Translations under genes and position numbers: made by a program
Assembly (NCBI GenBank): GCA_030374765.1
Contig: JARGXX010000115.1
Location: 1,279,501 to 1,343,500 of the forward strand
Length of the DNA stretch: 64,000 bases
Direction of reading: 5' to 3'
Source: Agarophyton chilense
Lineage: Eukaryota; Rhodophyta; Florideophyceae; Gracilariales; Gracilariaceae
In this document: piece after piece, positions 31,379 through 41,690 of the stretch
Position numbering within the stretch: the stretch's first letter is position 1
Layout of the letters: each line of letters begins with the position of its first letter
The notes under the pieces: generated by a model
The model's database searches: none
What the model was told of the DNA's origin: nothing
The model's input: only the letters and a program-made list of their open reading frames with translations

Positions 31379-31715
31379 TATTTAAGCGAAACACAGTCTT
31401 TGATTAATATCGAGCCGCGAGGTCACCTTGGGGCCTGAGGTCGTTTCATTCCCCTCACTTGATAATTCCTATATGTCGAATGAAACCCCTCCGAAGGAAA
31501 TGAACTCGAAATTCGTCGGTGACGCCCCTGCGGTTGGAAAGACTTCAGAGACCTAATGCTCCACACGTTCTTGGACTAGTAGCCGAGTGCTTGAACCGCG
31601 ACTAGATACGAAGGTCTTCGGTAGCTGCGGTTAAAGAGTGAGAATTCGCCGGTCGTTGAGGTCGGTGTCTAGCCTCCGCGTGAGAAAGTTTCGCTCTTGT
31701 TTCAGCAAGAGAAAG
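31379..31715 (+). ncRNA. candidate structured RNA, strand assumed
   Basis: No protein frame fits here, but the segment is rich in nested inverted repeats. GTTTCATTC (31443-31451) pairs perfectly with GAATGAAAC (31478-31486), and flanking GAGG/CCTC can extend the stem. Outside it, GTCACC (31422-31427) can pair with GGTGAC (31518-31523). Further on, CTCTTG (31694-31699) pairs with CAAGAG (31706-31711). A TATA-like TATTTAA lies at 31379-31385, about 30-40 bases before the first stem. I compared it mentally with U1-U6, SRP, RNase P/MRP and tRNA and found no match. It may be a lineage-specific ncRNA or just a regulatory region. Strand is set by the TATA-like box only. Confidence 0.3.
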
Positions 31716-32537
31716 TGCTTGGGTATATATCGCAAACTCTATGCCTGCAACAAAAGGATACTAAATACACACGCAGCAATATACGTACCAAGTCTCTAGC
31801 GAGGGAGGACTGCATCATCTTGGACTCCTATTAAATAGACAAATGTATCATGATGGAGGTGAAGGTATCAAAGGGCTTGGGCTAATTGCGAGAAGCGGAC
31901 CATCCGTCATATGTGTGTTATGCTGCAATTTTGTTCATGCTCTCGGCGCGCCTCGGCCGCATTGCTGGGGCTTTGGAGCGACCTCGCGCAACCTTAGGCG
32001 CACGCAGAGGTTGCGGGGATCAGGAAGGAGAGGGTCTGCAATAAAGGAGAAGGTTCTCTCTCTAGCTGGAAGAGAGATGAGCCAGAAACTGGGACGAAGT
32101 TGGTCACTGCTTTTCTTGCTGACCGCCTGTTTCTCCTACTCTGAACGCTGTGCTGTGCTGCGAGCACGCATGTGTGGCACGCGACCTCGACCTGCTTTCC
32201 CAATTTGGTCGCAAAAAAATCTGCATCTCCGATGACCATCCTCGAAATCGAATCTGCTTCGAAAAGACCTCTTATTTGAAGTCTCCTTGATCTGAGCCAA
32301 TACTGTAATACCGAAACTCTGGAGCCCCCGAAAGAAACCAGAGTACACTTTACATCCCTAGCTAGTTTTCATCTCCGGACCTTTAAACTACGGCAAGGCG
32401 AGTATCACAGCTTCTTTTTGTATCTGGGATAAAGGGCATCAGCCGTCAACCGTGGGGCCAGGCACACTTGACATTTGAAGCGGGACAAAATATCCAGTAC
32501 GGCCTCGCGACTTCGAAGAAACGTTACATAGAGAAGG
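31716..32537. other. intergenic, upstream of nblB
   Basis: About 820 bases. A TATATAT run is at about 31724-31729. An open frame at 31843-32235 is Arg/Cys/Gly-rich with no motif and is not called. The promoter of nblB should be at the right end. Confidence 0.4.
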
Positions 32538-33296
32538 ATGGCTTGCTTCGTACCCCTCTGCTCCAGTTTTATCAACAGCGAGGGAACCGGAACCTCTCGG
32601 CATGTGTCATGTCCAGAGAGGCGCACCATTCCATCATGGCAACGGAAAGGTAGGACCCGCCATCCAAACATTTCTATGTCTGATTCACCCACAGTGAAGG
32701 AAATGTTGGTATCAAGTGATTCTTTGGAACGTATCCGCGGAATTAACCGATCTTCTGAATTGAAGTCAACGTCTGATATAGTCTTCAGATTGGTTCCCAT
32801 TGCCACATCAGATGGCAATCAACAAGTGCGATATGTCGCGATTTCTCGTCTCGCTGGCCTAGAACCATCATCATTATCCGATGACGATAAGGAAAGTTTG
32901 CTTACGGCAGCAAGATTTATCCTGGTGAACGACAAAGAACCAACTTGTCAGGCAGGCGCAGCAGATTTGATAGCTGGATTGCGATTATCCGAAGGGTTCG
33001 ATGACTTGGTAGATACGTTCAATACTACATCAGATTGGATGCTGAAGTTCAGCATCGCTGCTGGATTAGGCGAGATGGGTGTTCCAAAAGCATTTGATTT
33101 CTTGGTGTCGATTCTTGATAGTGAGTCAGAGGAAAACTTCTTGTTGGTTTCGGCGGCCATAGGATCGCTTGGTGAGCTTGGAGATGAAAGGGCCTTACCC
33201 ATGATAGAGCGGTACTTAGTTAGCGAAGAGCAGTCTATCAAAGAGAGAGCGGTAATTGCGCACGAGATGCTCGTGAAGGACAAGAATTCTAGCTAA
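32538..33296 (+). CDS. nblB: NblB-like HEAT-repeat phycobilisome degradation/lyase-type protein, plastid-targeted
   Basis: The 252-residue protein belongs to the PBS-lyase HEAT-repeat group, closest by eye to cyanobacterial NblB. NblB helps disassemble phycobilisomes and handle the detached chromophore under stress. From about residue 50 the family pattern is continuous: VKEMLVSSDSLERIRGINR, QVRYVAISRLAGL, QAGAADLIAGLRLSEGFDDL, DWMLKFSIAAGLGEMG and LVSAAIGSLGELGDERALP. The first 47 residues (MACFVPLCSSFINSEG..., Ser/Arg-rich, no clear acidic cluster, Phe at position 4) look like a red algal plastid transit peptide. This places a nuclear gene product in the chloroplast. A phycobilin lyase (CpcE/F type) is the alternative, but those are larger or paired. 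No introns. It is the strongest taxonomic clue in the window. Confidence 0.88.
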   Translation: MACFVPLCSSFINSEGTGTSRHVSCPERRTIPSWQRKGRTRHPNISMSDSPTVKEMLVSSDSLERIRGINRSSELKSTSDIVFRLVPIATSDGNQQVRYVAISRLAGLEPSSLSDDDKESLLTAARFILVNDKEPTCQAGAADLIAGLRLSEGFDDLVDTFNTTSDWMLKFSIAAGLGEMGVPKAFDFLVSILDSESEENFLLVSAAIGSLGELGDERALPMIERYLVSEEQSIKERAVIAHEMLVKDKNSS

Positions 33297-34512
33297 GCCC
33301 AAACTTCTTTTTACTGTTGACTTGTGGCATTGGATGGTAAGCAAGAAAGCCCATTCGAAAACCGACGGCAAAGTGCGATTGTCTACTAGCTAGACAGTGC
33401 CTAGTAAATTGCAGCAACAGATGCATAGCATCTGCGATTTGCACTCTATGTGCTGAACTATACAACAGTTTAAATACACGCGATGTGTTCAATCATTCCT
33501 AGTTTTCTCAAAGATCCTAGTCCCGTCTGTGTCGATGCAGACGATGTTTTCGACTGAGAGCTAGCGTAAAACAAATTATGAAAAAGCAATCGCCCGCAAC
33601 GGAAAATAAGCGTTTCATGTGGGAATCTTCAGAAGCGTCCAAAAAGGCGCAACTTCACGAGAGTGGTGTGTCGTTGATGATTCGGTTTGAAAAAATGTCA
33701 TGTGTGCTTTGCAAAGAGGGTTTGCAGTAATTCCGAGCATTCCAAAATTTACGTCTCAACTGGGAGGGAAGTCCTCAATGTGAGATCTTCAGAGGACCTG
33801 ATGAACTGGCCCTGGGTTTAGAAGATCTGGGAACAGCAGTTCTGGCTCATATTCGTATCAACTTTTGGCAATGAGCACGGGGACTAAGCTGATCATCACC
33901 GGATGATCCGGTTGAACAGAAACTTAAACAGTGCTTCCGAATAATGCCTATGCCTATGCCTATGTCAAAGCCCATGCTCCAAATATGATCATGCGCCGCA
34001 GGACGGACCTGGAATTTCACGCTTAGGGTGAATTGACTCTACCCAGCTCAGAAAGGAGACTTAGCATCGCAGCAAGCTCATATTAACTGCGTTGCACAGC
34101 AAAAAACTGAATGTCTGCGAACCGCGTTCGTACCTTCGTATTCCTCAAAATAATCATGTCGCCAAACCTGCTTTGCATTTCCGAAAACTTCGAACTCTTT
34201 CAAAGTTGTGTCACAAGCGTTTGGTCCGGGACACGACGATCGTTACCGTCTATTCGTAACATAAGGTAAACGGCAGAGGCATGGTTTACACCTTGTTCGC
34301 AACAAAACCCGTCTAAGCGTTCTTCGGTACTCGACAATAACTTCTTCAGATGAGAGAACCCATGGACACAAGCCACATCCTCGCCAACTGGAAGGGGAAA
34401 AACATCCTCAGAAGACTCAATCCAGAATTTTTCCACCGCGCTTGTAAGATAAAAAGAAGGCCTCGACCATTGAGATCGCTTGGACTACAACAGCAGCAAA
34501 ACCATAATAAAC
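33297..34512. other. intergenic between convergent genes, nothing supported
   Basis: About 1.2 kb. A short hexamer run (GCCTAT three times) occurs at about 33947-33965. The region lies between the nblB and MFS 3' ends. No gene is seen. Confidence 0.4.
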
Positions 34513-36039
34513 TCACGTCTCACAGCACACATTGTCACGGGATTGGAGAAAACAGTTATCCGAAGATCGCCTTGCCGTTCTCTCAAACGGCGCCAAAACG
34601 CCTCCCATCGAAATGGGAACGTTATCCACAGAAATCGAAGGTCCCCTTTCCCGTGTATCATCGTAAGTATCTCTTAGCTTTCTGCACCTGCAAATGTAAT
34701 GAGTTGCTAGAAATCCAACGAGGGACCACACTGCACTGCAAACAAAGAATAGATTGTAATTGTTCACATGTAAGCGATGATACGGAGCGCCATCAAATGT
34801 AGAAGCTTCACTACAGCGAGCAACGATCCACGAGAAAAATACATCTCCTAACCCAATACTGATAGCAATCAGAGAAAATGCGAAGCTTGCATTGTTCTGT
34901 TCAAAAACCCCACCCACAAGACATGCAATCACCACGGGACCGCCGCTGAAAGTAACGTATATCACAGCGGCCGCAACCATGAACCCATAGGTGCTACCAG
35001 CTCTGACCACAAACGGCACACACAGAACAGCCATAAACTGGGCAGCAAGCAAAATCTTATTCGTTCTCTTAGCCCCAACCATGCCGGCGTAACGTTCAGT
35101 AGCATCGTCCAAGGCATCAACACCAATCCCAGAAAGCAATCGACCTGCAATACCAGAAAAAGTAACCCAGAAAAACAATGAATTCGCCCGTTGAATGTCA
35201 ACGCCGAACAAATCAGCAGCCATTTCCTGGAACGCAAGAACGATACCGAAGCCAGGACCGACGGTGCCCGCGAACGCCAAAACGAGCATGTAAAACGAGG
35301 GGTCAACAAGAATGTCCTTCACACTTAATGTAGAAGAAGATGGGCAGCCACCTCTCGGCAAGACAAGCGGCAAGCTCTCCTCAGAAGCGTCACTACCAGA
35401 AGCATGGTTCCCACGGCTCACAGCCATATTCGGGTGCCACCCAGGGGGCGGTCGTTGCAACATTGGAGCGGCAGCAAATGTCAATGCGGCCGATAAGAAC
35501 CCAACGAGCGCAATAGCCTGCACTGGAGACTTTAGCGAGGCAGTGAGCGCCCGAAAGACTTCGATTCCAGACAGAGACCCCATAGCGCCACATAACATAC
35601 CCACACCCGTGATAGTACCCCGCGCCTCCGGCACCCATGCCTGCAAAACATCAACACTGGCGACGTAGATGCATCCACATCCCATTCCATATAGCGCGGC
35701 CCCTAGAAACAGAAGGCATCTGTCGCCGACAGAAAGCGCCAAAGCACAAAGAACTTGCGCCGCCATGCCGACAGCGCCAAAGAGCGCAACATAGACCGGT
35801 GCCAGGTGTGCGCTGGCTGCGGGCACAAGCTTATTCATCGCAACACCAGCAATTGTGATGCCAATGCTTGTGAAAAACCCCGCAACGCCGACAGAGAGCG
35901 TGTACTGCGGGAGGTCAATAAGCGCAACAAATACACCAGATGCGTAGAGCAATCCGAAGACGGCCTGCAGCAAACAGCACGCAGGAACAGGCACAAGAAA
36001 GCGCCACGCGCGACGGTTGCTCGATTCAAAGTTACTCAT
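34513..36039 (-). CDS. MFS transporter, OFA (oxalate:formate antiporter) type
   Basis: This 508-residue membrane protein has about 12 hydrophobic segments, opening FLVPVPACCLLQAVFGLLYASGVF. Features that suggest the OFA branch of the major facilitator superfamily are GCGCIYVASVDVLQAWVPEARGTITG in the first half and the phrase LQRPPPGWHPN at the central loop, a hallmark of OFA and related transporters. The central loop is Ser/Pro-rich, and the last 60 residues (from about 450) are hydrophilic and cytosolic. The family moves small carboxylates across plasma or organelle membranes; the substrate here is not decided. The ATG at 36039 is followed closely by the first membrane helix. The gene is read in the same direction as the helicase upstream, 209 bases apart. 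Confidence 0.82.
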   Translation of the reverse strand: MSNFESSNRRAWRFLVPVPACCLLQAVFGLLYASGVFVALIDLPQYTLSVGVAGFFTSIGITIAGVAMNKLVPAASAHLAPVYVALFGAVGMAAQVLCALALSVGDRCLLFLGAALYGMGCGCIYVASVDVLQAWVPEARGTITGVGMLCGAMGSLSGIEVFRALTASLKSPVQAIALVGFLSAALTFAAAPMLQRPPPGWHPNMAVSRGNHASGSDASEESLPLVLPRGGCPSSSTLSVKDILVDPSFYMLVLAFAGTVGPGFGIVLAFQEMAADLFGVDIQRANSLFFWVTFSGIAGRLLSGIGVDALDDATERYAGMVGAKRTNKILLAAQFMAVLCVPFVVRAGSTYGFMVAAAVIYVTFSGGPVVIACLVGGVFEQNNASFAFSLIAISIGLGDVFFSWIVARCSEASTFDGAPYHRLHVNNYNLFFVCSAVWSLVGFLATHYICRCRKLRDTYDDTRERGPSISVDNVPISMGGVLAPFERTARRSSDNCFLQSRDNVCCET

Positions 36040-36248
36040 GTCGCTTGCACCGCGCGTGGCTGCAGCGAAGGTTGTTCCATCGGTTAGTAGATGACTTAGG
36101 CTGTGGCAAAGTGGAAGAAGACGTTATATATCAAGAAGCGTCTAACGCGCACGATAGCGCCAATGCCGCTTGCGCAGCTGCAAAACACTGCAAATTCATT
36201 GGCCGCTGGTGGGGCGCGCTCACCGTTTGCGATCACAAATCACGTGAG

Positions 36249-37907
36249 TTACTGGTCACGATGTTCCGCGTCGTCGTCGTCGTCGTCGTCGTCATCGGAC
36301 AATGCCACATCCGCCTCTGGGTGCTCTTCATTACTATCGCTATCCTTGCGCCGCAGCTTCTTCGCAGCGCGCTTGAGACTAGCGCGGTTTGGACCGCCCA
36401 CTTGCTTCCTTTTCGGCGGCCGCTTTTCCATCCGCTTGACTTCGTCGCGTCGGACTCTTGAACCCAGCTTCACAAGCCACTCCGGCACATCCGCGCCACT
36501 GGCCCTGGCAACTCTTATTACGCCAGCCACCAATTTCTTATCCTCCTCAGTAAACAACGTGATAGCATTTCCAGATTTCCCATTCCTTCCCGTACGCCCA
36601 ATGCGATGCACATACGCCGTCGCAGAAGATGGCATGTCATAATTGATCACCGTTTGCACAGCCAAGAAGTCCAGTCCTCTAGCCAGAACGTCTGTCGCAA
36701 TGAGCACCCAGATCTTTCCTGCGCGAAATCTGGCCACAGCTGACGCTCTCGCCGCTGCGGTGCGGTCAGCGTGAATGGCGTCTACATGCACACCGTCAAA
36801 AACCAACTCGCGAAAGAGATCAGCAGCGCGATCCTTGGTTTGAACGAACACCAATACGGGCGGTTTAATGCCACTCCGAATCATATTTCGCACGGCCATG
36901 ACTTTGCCTTGCTCACCTCGGCCCCCAACAAACACGAAGCGCTGGTCAATATGACTGACAGCCTCATCAACGGCAAAAGAGCCGCCATAGCCACTCGCTC
37001 CCACGGTCACTCGCTTCACGTCCTTCAACACTGACGCAGCCAGCTCTACGACCACCGGAGGGATTGTAGCCGAAAACAAATGAATACGAGGTTTCTCTGG
37101 CGCTCGCGCACCGCAAAGATGCAAGACGTCATCCAACTGCGGCAAAAATCTTTCGTCGAAAAGCTCATCAGCCTCGTCTAAAACGAGGTAACTTGGCGCA
37201 GAGAACCGGATCTGTTCTGCAGCCGAAAGCAGTCGCCGTGGGGTGGCAATGATGAAGTGCACGGCCTTTGGGGCAGCTTTCCATGCGGCAACGGATGCAC
37301 GCGTTGTGAGCGTGCGTACATGGGCCTTGATTTGACACAGTTGAAGCAGTCGGGAGAGCACACGTGATATCTGCTCCGCAAGTTCGCGCGTTGGTGCTAG
37401 AATGAGCGCGTGAGGCTGTTTTACCGGCGGCTCCCGGAAAAGATTCTCGACAAGTGGAAGGAGGTAACATAGCGTCTTTCCAGAGCCCGTTGGCGCAACT
37501 GCCAGTACGTCGTTTGTGTGGAATGCGGGAATGACGCGTTCTTGAACGGGGGTTGGGGAATTTATTTGCATGTTAAGCAGCGCAGATTGCAACTTATGGT
37601 TGGTAACCAGTGTGTGGAACGAGGGTGAGAGCGTTGGCGCCGGTGATGCATTTTGAGAGCGATTGTGGTTGAAGAAGTCGAGATCAGTGGGCTTTTCGTC
37701 TGTTGAAAGCGGGCGCGGCTTGGTGGCACTGATCCTTTGAGCGGAAACATGGCAGCCTCGAAGCAACGCGCGTAGTGGGTCGTGTTGCATTTCTCGTCGA
37801 TGCTGAGCGCTGAGAGGCGCTCCATCGCCCCAGCGCTTGTCGCCGTCGATGGATGTGTTGAATTGGGCTTGCGTTGGACATGCCGCGTAGGGGCGACAGT
37901 GTGACAT
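36249..37907 (-). CDS. DEAD-box RNA helicase, DDX52/ROK1-like
   Basis: The 552-residue protein carries all DEAD-box motifs: Q-motif PTPVQERVIP (118-127), motif I APTGSGKT (138-145), Ia PTRELA (172-177), Ib TPRR (222-225; the family usually has TPGR), II DEAD (244-247), III SAT (279-281), then VFVQT, IATDVLARGLDF (V) and HRIGRTGR (VI). ARGLDF..VQTVINYDMPSSATAYVHR and the block TEEDKKLVAGVIRVARASGADVPEWL resemble ROK1/DDX52, which remodels pre-rRNA in small-subunit assembly. The C-terminal tail is basic (KRPPKRKQ) and then acidic, with about nine Asp from a GTC/GAC microsatellite. Start is the first ATG (37907); a TTG at 37919 extends the frame. No introns. Confidence 0.9.
   Translation of the reverse strand: MSHCRPYAACPTQAQFNTSIDGDKRWGDGAPLSAQHRREMQHDPLRALLRGCHVSAQRISATKPRPLSTDEKPTDLDFFNHNRSQNASPAPTLSPSFHTLVTNHKLQSALLNMQINSPTPVQERVIPAFHTNDVLAVAPTGSGKTLCYLLPLVENLFREPPVKQPHALILAPTRELAEQISRVLSRLLQLCQIKAHVRTLTTRASVAAWKAAPKAVHFIIATPRRLLSAAEQIRFSAPSYLVLDEADELFDERFLPQLDDVLHLCGARAPEKPRIHLFSATIPPVVVELAASVLKDVKRVTVGASGYGGSFAVDEAVSHIDQRFVFVGGRGEQGKVMAVRNMIRSGIKPPVLVFVQTKDRAADLFRELVFDGVHVDAIHADRTAAARASAVARFRAGKIWVLIATDVLARGLDFLAVQTVINYDMPSSATAYVHRIGRTGRNGKSGNAITLFTEEDKKLVAGVIRVARASGADVPEWLVKLGSRVRRDEVKRMEKRPPKRKQVGGPNRASLKRAAKKLRRKDSDSNEEHPEADVALSDDDDDDDDDAEHRDQ
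36269..36293. repeat. CGT/ACG trinucleotide microsatellite in the helicase tail
   Basis: About eight tandem trinucleotides (read as GAC codons on the minus strand) encode the poly-Asp run near the C-terminus of the helicase. The length is likely to vary between individuals. Confidence 0.85.
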
Positions 37908-38279
37908 GTCACTCGTCAAAATGACAAATGAAATCTTGCCCCAGCGAAATTACCGGACGGTTTTTGTGGCGACGCTCACACCTTCGCAGCGCGCACACGT
38001 ATTCGAAATATGTCCGAACCATAAATCGACAAGGCAAAGGGGGAATATACACGACGTACAACACGCAAAAGAATGATTGGATTTAGACCAATAAAAATAG
38101 GCTACCGAACTCACGGAGCGCAGAATGCGCCGTGTTACCCAATTCAGAGCTCTCTTCCGGCCACATCTTCCGGACGCGAATAAGATCATCTTCTCTCTTC
38201 TGCGCCAATCCCCTCTGCTTCCCATTTCAAATCCCAACCCACGAGTAGTCTCGCGCCAAGTCAAGGGGTATGTGCACGC
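37908..38279. other. intergenic, 5' flank of the helicase gene
   Basis: About 370 bases holding the helicase promoter. Nothing else seen. Confidence 0.4.
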
Positions 38280-39120
38280 TTTTTAGGGGCACAATTTTAG
38301 ACAAAATTCTCACTGTCTCTCTTATTGTTCTCTTTTGACGATTGCATCAACAGCATCGTTAAAAATGGTATTAAAACCGCAATAACCGCTCTTCTCCCAC
38401 TTTATCAGAATCTAGTGTCTCAGAAATCTCAAAGCTTAAATCTACAAACTGTACATATCAACTACTTTTTTAACATCAAACAACTGGCGATGAATACTTC
38501 CAACGAAACGAATTTCTTTGTGCTCTTCCTTGAAAATTTTAGTTCTTTTGACGTTTTATATGAGTTTTTTTAGAAAAAAGCTATAAATAATACTATTTTA
38601 AGTTTCTGGCTCTGTAAGGCATCTATTCTGTCTTTTATTAGCCTTTTCCTGGATATCTTTTTCGCAAAGCCTCTTTTTAGTTTTTGCAGCTTCATCACTT
38701 GAAGTTAAGAAGCATTTTACATTTCTTATTTATGAACTAGTCACTATAAGTGATAAAAGTCTTTCACATTCGACCCTAAAGTATAAAAGGCTTTCAAGAT
38801 CTCATAAAAAAGACAGAAAGGATAATCAGTTGCATAAAAAGAACGAAAAACTGAGACAACAACTTTCTGGACTATTTGTAAGACTTAAGGACCCATACTA
38901 GCTGTAAACAGATGTATTTAGCCGCATTTTGAATTCTTGTCTAACCCCCTGAAATAGTAACTTATCATTGTGTCATTTGTTTCTTATAAGGCTTTTCAGA
39001 TCTATCCTTTCTTTGCTTGTTTCTGCAATTTACAAGAAAATTTTAATTCTTTTGGAGGGTAGTTGAAATGCAATGTGCCACAATTTTTTTCGCACGGAGG
39101 GTGATTAGAGTTCAATTTCA
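38280..39120. other. AT-rich island with two Lys/Phe-rich open frames
   Basis: The base composition drops sharply to clearly AT-rich compared with both sides. One open frame runs 38325-38573 from ATG (82 residues). Another, without ATG, runs about 38599-38900; its end is Lys-rich (SHKKDRKDNQLHKKNEKLR). Neither belongs to a family I recognise. The composition recalls organellar DNA or red algal plasmids, but no organellar gene was recognised, so origin is open. It marks the border between the gene island and the transposon pile. Confidence 0.45.
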
Positions 39121-41690
39121 GATCATGGATTCCGGACTGTGACACCGCTAGTATATAAAAGTGTCCGGCCGGACACCAGAAGAACGTGGAAAGCTGTACT
39201 AGTATTGAGATCCCACAGAGAAACTTTCATCGATGGGTTCCGTAGGCGAAACATTGCGCGCAGATGTAGGGCGCGGTTTCTGCTACTCACAAACTCACTT
39301 TTTAAAACTTTTTTTAGGAAATATTTGTGCGCCCAATTCACTGTCCAAATGCCGTTGTACCGCCGTACATTCGTCTTTTAGAAACCACATCAACCAAATT
39401 CCGAGAAGTCCCTCGTTTCCCTCTAAGGACGCGCTGCGTCAGTGGAACCAAGGGAGTCCTTTGCTCATCAAACAAGCCGAAGCTGTGCTCAACCACATTT
39501 CCGCCTTGCTTGAACTGCAGCCAGCTTTTGCTCTCGCATACCGCTTGCCTTACCCTCAAACTCAGTCTTCCGTGAGTCCCGCCGAAACTTTGTATGCGTT
39601 CTATGTTTTCGATCAACGTGTTCTCCTTCCGCTTACCAACTTGCCAGATCCGTTTGGTCTGCATGTTCGTCGATTTGCGCTACAATGGATGGCTCCAACT
39701 CTCGCTGTGTTCCTGATTGCATACCAACAAGGCCCTTTCGTTTCTGGCCGCTTTGACGGTACGAGAGTGGCCCCAGCGCTATAAGAATTTCTTCAGCGAC
39801 GTCATTGCGATGCCGGCCTACATTGGCTGTCGAATAATCACTCATATCTTGGGTAATATCTATGCATTTCACTCCTCTATACATCAAAATCGCGTACATG
39901 AACTTCGCCTTACAACATATTTCACTGTTTCAACCACCGCTCCATTCGTCACGTTAGCAGCTGAGAACTTCCACAACACTGCCATCTTTAATGCTCTCTT
40001 ACCGCTGTACAGTGCATTCGATCTTTTCTGCCGTGGGCCTTACCAAACGTACAGTTTTCCATGCGTGTTGCCCATGCGTGCTTCATGCTGGTTTGCAACC
40101 CACGCGATGAAGTATGGAACGAAGTTTTAAACGCACTTTTCGATTTTGTTGGAAGAACCTTGCCGTCAGCAGTCGTCACAGAAGGTGGTGTCAATCCGAA
40201 CACAGTATTTTGTTGAATCTTTTTCGGACTTTTCAGTATTTCGTACAAACCCCTCTGCTCCTTTCTCCACTCCCGCGGAGCCTCGTTTCGCCTACAGACT
40301 CGTTTCCACTTCTAAAAGAAGCTTGGTTCAAATCTCAACCGTTGAACTCTGTAGAGGAAAATTCTAACGAGTTCATAACAAAGTTCTTCGAAATGCGCTC
40401 TAAACTTTGCAGCATTCATTTTTTGCGCTCATTTTTAGGCTGCAAGTGCCATCCGAGAGAACTGTCGAACAATAATTGTGACCTTGGCACAGCGTTTGTC
40501 GATTCAATGGCGGCGGCACTCTCATATCCTTCCTATTTTTTACGAAAAACAGTCTACAACTTCATTGCATCGGTGGCGGGTCATATTTCCAAAAATCAGC
40601 TCCGCTATGAATTTTCTTCTTTTCTTGTTACTCGTTTCTTGTATGCTTCAAATGCTGTTGTGTTAAAAGTTTTCGTGTCAATTTGACGTGGAACAGTACA
40701 AAGAGCTTGAATATGCTGGAGATGTTGTGTCATTCAGAGTCGCCCGCAGAAAAAATATTGGAATGATGTATGGTGCATTTCGGATCGTTTCTCAAATTCT
40801 GCGAGAGGTGAGTGCACTTTTCATACGCTCGCAGTTGATGCGTCTGACTTCTCAGGCCACTACGTCCGCAAGATACATCAGTACTGCTGCGCCCTGCGAA
40901 GTAGGGATAGTGTGCCCCGATTCCGCGAGTCAAATCTGAAATTTGGAGGACTTTGTCAGAGACAAAAGAGCTTGCCGATATTTCATAGTTATAATATGCC
41001 CCACTCTATATTCCATATGACATGTTGCATCGGACAAGTCTCGGTGGATGTGAAAACACAAATGGTCGCCCTCCCAAGACAACCGTTTGAAACAATCATC
41101 ACATGGAAATAATTGGATATAATCATGCTTAAGATTCATGCATTGAGAGGATTATTGTTTTTGTACTCAACAGAGCCCTCAAGACTCGATATCTGCATTG
41201 AACTGTTGGGTAATTTAATCAACCACCCCTATACACCTGGCTCGATACGGTCCCGGGCGTGTCTTTCACTACGTATAGATTAGCAACGGCTGTGTCGTTC
41301 CAACGACGCCCATATCGGTCGGTTTGCAAATCTGCTATGCGGTCTTGCGGTGAACAAGTTACTGAACCTCAAGTGTCTTGAACAAGACAAGTTGCAACTT
41401 ATGGAGGCAAGCGTCTCGTTTGTCATGTCGGTACCCCACGTTAAAGAGGCCGAACTAAAAATTAAGCGTATGCTGATGCGGCTTGTTAACACGCTGTTTT
41501 CTGCTAAACCCCTTTTTGTGCACCAGTCTCCCAAAACGTTTTTAGCGTTTCTCGGGAAGGGACCTGAAGACGAGGTATCACCGATGCTATGCGCATTTTG
41601 TGTATTAGCAAGCAATATGCATCAAAAACCTTGTTCTATAGCCAAGCGTTCCAAAGTAGGTCTTAATATGGGTATGTTTTCGATTTGACC
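39121..41690 (+). other. decayed sequence, probably accessory part of the CACTA-type transposon
   Basis: This stretch holds several open frames on the plus strand in different frames (for example near 39233-39784, 40114-40686 and 41350-41688) with coherent protein-like composition but no recognised domain. They abut the recognisable transposase start at about 41.7 kb and run in the same direction. An accessory or N-terminal part of the same DNA transposon is the most economical reading, with an unrelated decayed gene as the alternative. I searched for CACTA-type terminal repeats near the AT-rich island and could not pair any. Confidence 0.35.

Noticed and set aside
31580-31670. A tRNA-Ser-like string (AGCCGAGTGCTTGAA, CTAGAT) in the hairpin-rich region
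   Set aside because: The anticodon and acceptor arms do not pair and no proper B box follows.
31843-32235. 130-codon frame upstream of nblB
   Set aside because: Arg/Cys-rich without motif and overlapped by an open frame on the other strand; ends well before nblB.
38280-39120. Idea that the AT-rich island is a plastid or plasmid insertion
   Set aside because: No organellar gene recognised; composition alone is not enough, so origin is left open.
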